A DNA stretch of 11,858 nt, from assembly GCA_039029915.1 (NCBI GenBank), contig JBCCFD010000233.1, positions 1 through 11,858 on the forward strand. The letters are read 5' to 3'. The stretch's first letter is position 1; each line of letters begins with the position of its first letter. Positions 7,265 to 11,858 of the stretch are shown here, in pieces. A program made the translations under genes and the position numbers. Source of the stretch: QQUD01 sp039029915 (lineage in GTDB: Bacteria; Chloroflexota; Anaerolineae; Promineifilales; Promineifilaceae). Under the pieces are notes generated by a model. It saw nothing but the letters and a program-made list of their open reading frames with translations. It did no database searches and had not been told where the DNA came from.

Positions 7265-10048
7265 CTACCCCGTATTTTTCAACCCCGAGGCAATGCCGTT
7301 GACGGTTAAAAACACAATCCGCATAAGCTCTTTTTCGTCAGTTGAATCGATATTCTCATTTGAGCGCAGCTTTTCCAATAGGCTGACCTGAATAAAATTC
7401 AATGGATCAATATAAGGGTTACGACGGTGAACAGAACGCTGCAGGGTTTTATATCCATCGAGCATTTCACTCCTTTGTGTAACCTGCAAAATCTCCAATT
7501 TGGCTCGCTCAAAGGAATTCTCAATAATGGTAAAAATCTTTTCCCTTACTAATTCGTCATCCACTAAATCTGCATAGAGACGAGCGATGCCCATATCAGC
7601 TTTGGCCAATGATACCTGAGCATTATCAATAACAACTTTGAAAAATGGCCACTCATTGTACATTTCTTGAAGCTGCTGCTTCTTCTCGGGAGTGCAACCA
7701 TACTGCAGCAAGGCCTCTCCTACGCCATACCAGCCGGGTAAGACGTGTCGGCTTTGCATCCAGCTAAACCCCCATGGAATAGCTCGCAAGCTATCGAATG
7801 TCGCCTTCGCTTTGCGGCGAGAGGGTCGCGAGCCAATTTGCATTTGACTGATTTCATTGATGGGGGTTGCCTGACTCCAATAGGTCAGCAACTCAGGTGT
7901 TTCATAGACAAGCTCACGATAAGCACGGTACGATGTCTGCGCCATTTCATTCATGGCATCTCGCCACGCTTGCTTTGGTTGAGTACTGTAATCAAATCGT
8001 TCCGGCACGCTTGATAAAAGAACTGCATTCACCACTTGTTCAAGATGCCGTCGAGCAATGGCCGGATGGCCATACCGCTCATCAATGACCTCACCTTGCT
8101 CCGTGATGCGAATACGCCCCCCAATGGAGCTAGGAGGCTGTGCCAAAATGGCGCGGTTTGCCGGCCCGCCCCCACGGGCGATGGTGCCGCCCCGTCCGTG
8201 AAAGAGCATCGGGATCACCTGATGATCTTTACAAACCTGCGTGATTACCTCTTGTGCTTTATAAAGTTCCCAGTTGGCCGCCATGTACCCGGCATCTTTA
8301 TTGCTATCTGAATAGCCAATCATGATGGTCTGTTTGCGATCGACTTTCTCGAGGTGAGGTCGATAGGCATCATGATTAAACAGTGCTGAGAGCACTTCAG
8401 GGGCCGCTCGTAAATCATCTCTTGTTTCAAGAAGCGGCACGAAGGTTAACCCTTCTTTTTGCTCTGGATCGAGACAGAGCCCATGCCAATACGCCAGCAA
8501 AAGCGGCGCTAAAATATCCTCAGGGCCATGCGTCATGCTAACAATATAGGGGCCGAGCAGTTCAGGGCCATAAAAATCAAAGGCGCGGTAAAGCAGAGCA
8601 AACAGGTTTAAGGTCTCTACGGTTTCATCCGTTAAGCCGGTCCGATCTAATGTTTTCAAATCGGGCTTTGGTTGCTGCAACTGTTCTGAAAGAACCGCTG
8701 CCCGTTCATCCCCGCTCAGTGTGCCAAAGTTTTCACAACGGCCGTAAACTCGCAACAGTTCATCCAGCACCTTTGTGTTGTATTCACTAAACTGCCGAAT
8801 ATCTAAATTGGCAACATGCACCCCAAAAACATACGCTTGGTACCGCATAATTGACAGGGTGTCACCAACTAGGTCGCTTAGCCCGTTTTCCTTCAGCGTT
8901 TTATGCATCAGGTCAAGCGGTTCAAGCAGATCAGCCATCCCGCGAAAATTGATGGGGGGGTTTTCTAAGCCAAGCAGCCGGGCTTCCATTCTCCCAGTGG
9001 CGTCCATGGCTAAGTTTTCAGCCAGCGAGGCAGCCCACAGCCGGAAGGGCTCGTTGGGGTAACGCTCTTGTAAAAATTGCAGATGCTCTGATTGATTTTG
9101 CAGTTTGTTAATTTCGTCAAATACGATTTGGGGAATATCGACTTTTGTATCTGAAACGGTGAGCGACCGTTTTAGATCGCTGGCTGTGGTATGGTGCTTG
9201 TTGAGGGCTAAGCCACGATGAAGACGCAGGGATTCGGCCGTTACACTTGCCGTCACGTTTGGGTTTCCATCTCGATCGCCGCCAATCCATGAACCAAAGG
9301 TCAAGAATCGCTTGGGGAGTTTGACGTTTGGATAATGGTTACTCAATGTTTTGGTCATCGAACGATATACGGCCGTTATCGTCTCCCAAATCGTGGTATC
9401 AACGTAGTATAGTTCTGTTTTCACTTCATCTTGAACCGTAATAACGGCCGTTCTAGTGCGATTCGTGTGCCAGAGGGAAGTCACCTCAGCCGTTACCCGA
9501 CCATCAATGAGCTCACGTTCAGACGGCAGCAACTTTTTCTGATGAATTTCAGTCAAGGCCTGCCCAATTCGACGCAGTTTAGATAGAACGGTTCTGCGCT
9601 TGGCCTGCGTTGGATGCGCCGTAAACACCAATTCAATATGCATCCGGTCTAACAGCGTTTGCATATCATGGTCATCGAGACCAAGCCGCTTTAGTTCAGA
9701 AACAGCCGCCGCAATCGACTCCTTCATCGGTAGAGGAAAGGCCTTCCGCTCTCGCTGCCGCAAAACATGCACCCGCTGCTGCTCTTCAGCTAGGTTAACC
9801 AGTTCAAAATAAACGGCAAAAGCGCGAGCTACCAATTCACCCGTCTCATAATCAAACTGGCTTACTAATTGGGCCAATCGCTGATCCGCCTGTCGATTAT
9901 CCTCTGGGTTGCGCCTAATTTTTGTGAGGGCCCGCACCTGCTCAACCAGCTCAAAAATTTGAATGCCAGCCTGTCTGCGAATAACCCGACCTAAAATATC
10001 TCCTAAAAAATGGATGTCTTCACTGATGATGGATTGATTTGATTTCAT
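7265..10048 (-). CDS. ppc: Phosphoenolpyruvate carboxylase
   Basis: Makes oxaloacetate from phosphoenolpyruvate and bicarbonate, refilling the TCA cycle; cytoplasmic and normally a tetramer. From ATG at 10046-10048 it has 927 residues, normal for bacterial enzymes. Signatures in order: VFTAHPTQA with catalytic His145, SWIGGDRDGNP (253-263), GYSDSNKDAGY with Lys584, FHGRGGTIARGGGP (616-629) with the catalytic Arg, GSRPSRR (739-745), and the C-terminal NTG. Residues matching the four aspartate-inhibitor contacts of the E. coli enzyme can be found (Arg625, Lys816, Arg876 and Asn925), so feedback inhibition by aspartate is likely; that alignment was made by eye. The start is supported by the purine-rich AGAAAGAAG upstream and by family proteins beginning near the LSEDIHLLGD motif. 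A TTG at 10127-10129 would add 27 atypical residues. It lies 98 bp downstream of the Nudix gene on the same strand. Confidence 0.97.
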   Translation of the reverse strand: MKSNQSIISEDIHFLGDILGRVIRRQAGIQIFELVEQVRALTKIRRNPEDNRQADQRLAQLVSQFDYETGELVARAFAVYFELVNLAEEQQRVHVLRQRERKAFPLPMKESIAAAVSELKRLGLDDHDMQTLLDRMHIELVFTAHPTQAKRRTVLSKLRRIGQALTEIHQKKLLPSERELIDGRVTAEVTSLWHTNRTRTAVITVQDEVKTELYYVDTTIWETITAVYRSMTKTLSNHYPNVKLPKRFLTFGSWIGGDRDGNPNVTASVTAESLRLHRGLALNKHHTTASDLKRSLTVSDTKVDIPQIVFDEINKLQNQSEHLQFLQERYPNEPFRLWAASLAENLAMDATGRMEARLLGLENPPINFRGMADLLEPLDLMHKTLKENGLSDLVGDTLSIMRYQAYVFGVHVANLDIRQFSEYNTKVLDELLRVYGRCENFGTLSGDERAAVLSEQLQQPKPDLKTLDRTGLTDETVETLNLFALLYRAFDFYGPELLGPYIVSMTHGPEDILAPLLLAYWHGLCLDPEQKEGLTFVPLLETRDDLRAAPEVLSALFNHDAYRPHLEKVDRKQTIMIGYSDSNKDAGYMAANWELYKAQEVITQVCKDHQVIPMLFHGRGGTIARGGGPANRAILAQPPSSIGGRIRITEQGEVIDERYGHPAIARRHLEQVVNAVLLSSVPERFDYSTQPKQAWRDAMNEMAQTSYRAYRELVYETPELLTYWSQATPINEISQMQIGSRPSRRKAKATFDSLRAIPWGFSWMQSRHVLPGWYGVGEALLQYGCTPEKKQQLQEMYNEWPFFKVVIDNAQVSLAKADMGIARLYADLVDDELVREKIFTIIENSFERAKLEILQVTQRSEMLDGYKTLQRSVHRRNPYIDPLNFIQVSLLEKLRSNENIDSTDEKELMRIVFLTVNGIASGLKNTG

Positions 10049-10067
10049 TCGTCTTCTTTCTAGGGTC

Positions 10068-10122
10068 TGTTGGCATTTGATGATATGCAGCGCGATGGCT
10101 TTGATGTCTCCAAATGTCAACA
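10068..10122 (-). other. Imperfect 12-bp inverted repeat in the PEP carboxylase leader
   Basis: TGTTGGCATTTG (10068-10079) and CAAATGTCAACA (10111-10122) match at 11 of 12 positions around a 31-nt loop. It fills most of the 98-bp gap between the Nudix stop and the carboxylase ATG, ending about 20 bp before that ATG. In the minus-strand transcript the odd position is an A-C mismatch; on the plus strand it would be a G-U pair. It could be an operator, or a leader hairpin acting on carboxylase expression within a shared transcript. Confidence 0.45.
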
Positions 10123-10146
10123 AGGCCAAATAACCGGAATTTTAGT

Positions 10147-10704
10147 TCAAGAAACGTCCTTCCGTGCTTCCAAATATCTTTCGTAATGGTAAAAAGCGGC
10201 AACAACAAGAGCATGCGTAATTTTTTGGCTTTGAATTAAGCGGGGCACTTCTGTTAATGGCACCTCAGAAACCACAATATCTTCAGACCCATCAAACTGT
10301 GGTTCAGCAACTTTTTTAACATTAAACGCTAAAAACGTATGGCAAATATTGTCCAAAAAAGCTGGATTTGGGGTCACGATACCTATGGGTAGAATCTCTT
10401 CAGCTTCGTAGCCCGTTTCTTCCATCAATTCGCGGCTGGCCGTGTGCAATGGGTCTTCACCGGGATCGACTAATCCACCGGGAATCTCCATTGTTACCTC
10501 TTCAAGGCCGTGTCTAAATTGATGGACAAACACGACATTTCCATCGGAGGTGATGGGAATCACATTCATCCAATCAGGGGATTCTAAAATGTAAAATTCA
10601 TGTACTTTATTCGTTCTTGGGGAGCGTCGAGTATCCTGCCGAGATTTAAAGATGCGATAATCTGACAAGGGCTTACTACCTAATTTTTGCCAATGCTTAA
10701 CCAT
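10147..10704 (-). CDS. Nudix hydrolase, ADP-ribose pyrophosphatase-like
   Basis: Predicted to split ADP-ribose (or a related nucleoside diphosphate sugar) into AMP and ribose 5-phosphate, clearing reactive ADP-ribose from NAD turnover. At 185 residues it has the size of bacterial ADPRases. The Nudix box is complete: Gly77, Glu83 and then RELMEETGY (91-99), matching G-x5-E-x7-R-E-U-x-E-E-x-G-U, with the Mg-binding glutamates present. The preceding VHQFRHGLEEVTMEIPGG (60-77) is the ADPRase-type lead-in, and the N-terminal strand region (about 12-45) resembles the dimerisation part of that subfamily. Start ATG 10702-10704 has an AAAGGA Shine-Dalgarno sequence 6 nt upstream. It is the first gene of a possible Nudix-carboxylase transcript. 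The exact substrate is not fixed by sequence; other sugar nucleotides are possible. Confidence 0.9.
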   Translation of the reverse strand: MVKHWQKLGSKPLSDYRIFKSRQDTRRSPRTNKVHEFYILESPDWMNVIPITSDGNVVFVHQFRHGLEEVTMEIPGGLVDPGEDPLHTASRELMEETGYEAEEILPIGIVTPNPAFLDNICHTFLAFNVKKVAEPQFDGSEDIVVSEVPLTEVPRLIQSQKITHALVVAAFYHYERYLEARKDVS

Positions 10705-10760
10705 ACCTGTTCCTTTGTAAATTTGAACATGCTCTTGTGGGAAATTTTTAGTGGGTGTCC

Positions 10761-10788
10761 ATTTTATCTGTTAGATATTAGGATGCAA
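10761..10788 (-). promoter_or_regulatory. Possible promoter of the Nudix gene
   Basis: On the minus strand, TAAAAT (plus 10761-10766) lies 57 bp upstream of the ATG, with a weak TTGCAT (plus 10783-10788) 16 nt further upstream. This would give a leader of about 50 nt containing the AAAGGA ribosome site. The -35 match is poor. Confidence 0.28.
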
Positions 10789-10943
10789 AGGGCAACTTGA
10801 GGACAAAGGCAAATTTAATCTGTATATTTCAATCTCTTTTCCCACGACTTTCCAAGTTTATTCAAAAGTTGCCATACGCTGGTTGTTGGCTGTGTGAGAA
10901 CTGGATGTGTATTGGATAAATAATATCTTAAATTTAATGGTTT

Positions 10944-10975
10944 CTACTTTTCTATTTGTTATAACTTAAAAGTAG
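10944..10975 (+). promoter_or_regulatory. Extended -10 element inside an 8-bp inverted repeat
   Basis: CTACTTTT (10944-10951) and AAAAGTAG (10968-10975) form a perfect inverted repeat. The 16 bp between them contain TGTTATAAC, which reads as an extended -10 box (TG-n-TATAAC, hexamer at 10960-10965). The -35 region is weak. Transcription would begin near 10972 and leave a leader of about 45 nt to the ATG at 11018. A dyad overlapping the -10 box is a typical layout for a repressor operator, but no regulator gene is in the window. Confidence 0.4.
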
Positions 10976-11017
10976 CACGTCTGTAATTATTTTGTAATCG
11001 AGTGGTAAGGAAAGCAA

Positions 11018-11749
11018 ATGCTAAAAGAAGCGCGCGCAATGTCAGTTCAGAAGGCAACGGCCGTACCTGTCATCATTGATTTCGTATCAATCGCCATTGC
11101 GATAGCAATTTGGCCCAATTTGATGAATCAATTCCACATCAACAGCGGTGTAAATGCAGGCGTCATCGGCATTTTTTTCCTATTATTTTGCATTGCCGTT
11201 TATTCTCTGAAAAAACTTGAGCCAGCCCAACCCACCAAATCAATCCCCTTAGCGTGGTTATCCGAAAACAAGCTAAGAGCATTAGGCAGCCTCTTTGGGA
11301 TTGGCCTTGCTGGCGGATTGGCCCATCAACTGGGTTATTTTGACCTGATTTTAGAGGTAGATGATCGAGTTCTAGGTGCAGGCGAATCCTCCGCCTTCTT
11401 CGTTTATGCCCCCGGCGCGTGGATTGGGGCGGGTCTAATATATACACTGGTCATCTCATCGACATCTGGCCCACGCTATCGCTTAGATGGCTCTGACTAC
11501 TGGTCAAGAACAGGCTTGGGCATTACAGGCGTTAATTTAATGCTGATTATTGGCACGGCCGAATTAACGGCCGTTTGTCAATCGACCCCTATCTTCTGGG
11601 CCACCCTCATCGTGACGTCATTACTACTGCTGTTGTTCCTCCCACCGCGCCTCATCTACTTAATGAAGCAGAACAGCGTCATGAGCCTCATCTCATTTGG
11701 CCTGTTTATGCTCGTTTTGCTGAATCTTTCACTGCGGTACCTAAGCTAG
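11018..11749 (+). CDS. Unrecognised seven-helix integral membrane protein
   Basis: I do not recognise a family. The 243 residues contain about seven hydrophobic segments: 16-34, 46-64, 88-107, 126-147, 165-186, 191-209 and 221-239. Polar stretches lie at about 65-87 (Lys/Pro-rich), 108-125 (LEVDDRVLGAGESS) and 148-164 (STSGPRYRLDGSDYWSR). There is no cleavable signal peptide and no recognisable catalytic or transport motif. The start at ATG 11018 has a good AAGGA Shine-Dalgarno sequence 6 nt upstream; ATG 11039 is the alternative. Its TAG is followed at once, in the same frame, by the GTG of a phosphotransferase-like gene, so the two are probably co-translated and may act together. Two ACGGCCGT copies and one near-copy lie in the gene, so it shares the base signature of its neighbours and does not look recently acquired. 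Confidence 0.8.
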   Translation: MLKEARAMSVQKATAVPVIIDFVSIAIAIAIWPNLMNQFHINSGVNAGVIGIFFLLFCIAVYSLKKLEPAQPTKSIPLAWLSENKLRALGSLFGIGLAGGLAHQLGYFDLILEVDDRVLGAGESSAFFVYAPGAWIGAGLIYTLVISSTSGPRYRLDGSDYWSRTGLGITGVNLMLIIGTAELTAVCQSTPIFWATLIVTSLLLLLFLPPRLIYLMKQNSVMSLISFGLFMLVLLNLSLRYLS

Positions 11750-11858
11750 GTGAGTGTCCCTCAAACGCTGCTCTCTCAATTTAATCTCGACGCAAACGAC
11801 TTCATTGGAGCAGGCAGTGAATCTGCTGTCTATTCCCTCAATGATGCCCAAATTGTTC
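11750..11858 (+). CDS. N-terminus of an aminoglycoside-phosphotransferase-like kinase (3' end outside window)
   Basis: Thirty-six codons are visible from GTG 11750 to the edge. They read as a short helix (VPQTLLSQFNL) and then FIGAGSESAVYSL, the glycine-rich nucleotide-binding loop seen at the start of APH/choline-kinase-fold enzymes, followed by an NDAQIV strand. This suggests a small-molecule kinase of the APH superfamily; the substrate is unknown and resistance should not be assumed. The GTG is the first possible start in this frame, since the codon before it is the TAG of the membrane-protein gene. There is no separate Shine-Dalgarno sequence, so reinitiation by terminating ribosomes is likely. 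Readthrough of the TAG would produce a membrane-anchored fusion, which is possible but unsupported. Confidence 0.7.
   Translation, partial: MSVPQTLLSQFNLDANDFIGAGSESAVYSLNDAQIV

Larger units (their letters stand above)
10705..11017. other. Divergent intergenic region between Nudix and membrane-protein genes
   Basis: These 313 bp hold no gene I can support. They are AT-rich and should carry promoters in both directions. Candidate signals are listed separately. Also visible is a direct repeat TGTAAT-N5-TGTAAT (10982-10987 and 10993-10998, period 11 bp) just upstream of the membrane-protein ribosome site. Confidence 0.5.
2127..11575. repeat. Highly iterated palindrome ACGGCCGT (11 scattered copies)
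   Basis: Perfect ACGGCCGT begins at 2128, 4459, 4940, 5570, 6302, 6585, 8738, 9369, 9444, 11057 and 11567. Every copy is extended by A on the left or T on the right, so all contain AACGGCCGT on one strand; the copy at 6302 is the core of a 14-bp palindrome, TAAACGGCCGTTTA. Near-copies lie at 9234 (TCGGCCGT) and 11555 (ACGGCCGA). About 0.1 copies are expected in this length at about 44% GC. All copies are inside genes. They are read as Thr-Ala-Val (seven), Arg-Pro (three) and Tyr-Gly-Arg (one), so all three phases occur and the constraint is on DNA, not protein. The pattern resembles the cyanobacterial HIP1 octamer. Confidence 0.9.

Noticed and set aside
10115..10120. Perfect TTGACA (-35) on the minus strand upstream of the carboxylase
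   Set aside because: No acceptable -10 box lies 15-19 nt downstream, and the hexamer is explained as part of an inverted-repeat arm.
10049..10129. Upstream extension of the PEP carboxylase frame to a TTG at 10129
   Set aside because: It adds 27 residues not seen in the family and runs through an inverted repeat. ATG 10048 has a purine-rich site and fits the family start.
11368..11858. GAGESS in the membrane protein resembling GAGSES in the following kinase, as a duplication or fused kinase domain
   Set aside because: The similarity is limited to a few glycine/serine-rich residues, and the surrounding sequence is transmembrane, not kinase-like.
1..11858. CRISPR array, tRNA, rRNA, insertion sequence or prophage
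   Set aside because: No regularly spaced repeats, cloverleaf-like segments, transposase or phage proteins were found; the intergenic gaps are too short or lack the signatures.

Overview
The window looks like ordinary bacterial chromosome. It has compact gene order, a GC content that by eye is near the mid-40s percent, and short intergenic gaps. The very large soluble sensor kinase built from tandem GAF domains, the style of the C-terminal fragment at the left edge, and a hugely over-represented palindrome (ACGGCCGT, 11 copies) suggest a Chloroflexota (Anaerolineae-like) genome. That assignment is inference from gene style only; no rRNA or other marker is present. I see no CRISPR array, tRNA, rRNA, insertion sequence or phage gene.

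Layout, left to right. (1) 3-353 (+): the 3' end of an unrecognised protein that begins outside the window. (2) 378-456: first copy of a 79-bp structured repeat. (3) 490-1551 (-): adenosine deaminase. (4) 1671-5774 (-): a 1367-residue cytoplasmic histidine kinase with five to seven GAF-like modules, upstream of the deaminase on the same strand, with a stem-loop in the 119-bp gap. (5) 5900-5978: second copy of the 79-bp repeat, inverted relative to the first, so the two copies bracket the kinase-deaminase pair. (6) 6207-6989 (+): FkbM-family methyltransferase, possibly translated from a leaderless mRNA. (7) 7265-10048 (-): phosphoenolpyruvate carboxylase. (8) 10147-10704 (-): ADP-ribose pyrophosphatase-like Nudix hydrolase, upstream of and co-directional with the carboxylase. 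(9) 11018-11749 (+): unrecognised seven-helix membrane protein. (10) 11750-edge (+): start of an aminoglycoside-phosphotransferase-like kinase whose GTG codon directly follows the membrane protein's stop.

Functionally, most of the window is housekeeping: purine salvage, anaplerotic carbon fixation and nucleotide clean-up. The less ordinary material is at DNA and RNA level. It comprises the iterated ACGGCCGT palindrome, found only inside genes and in all three reading phases; the inverted pair of 79-bp repeats, whose differences mostly preserve pairing on one strand; and several long-loop inverted repeats in the intergenic gaps. The membrane-protein/kinase pair at the right edge is the best candidate for an undescribed two-gene unit, but it is cut by the window end. 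I did not find clear evidence of a new defence, mobile or biosynthetic system.
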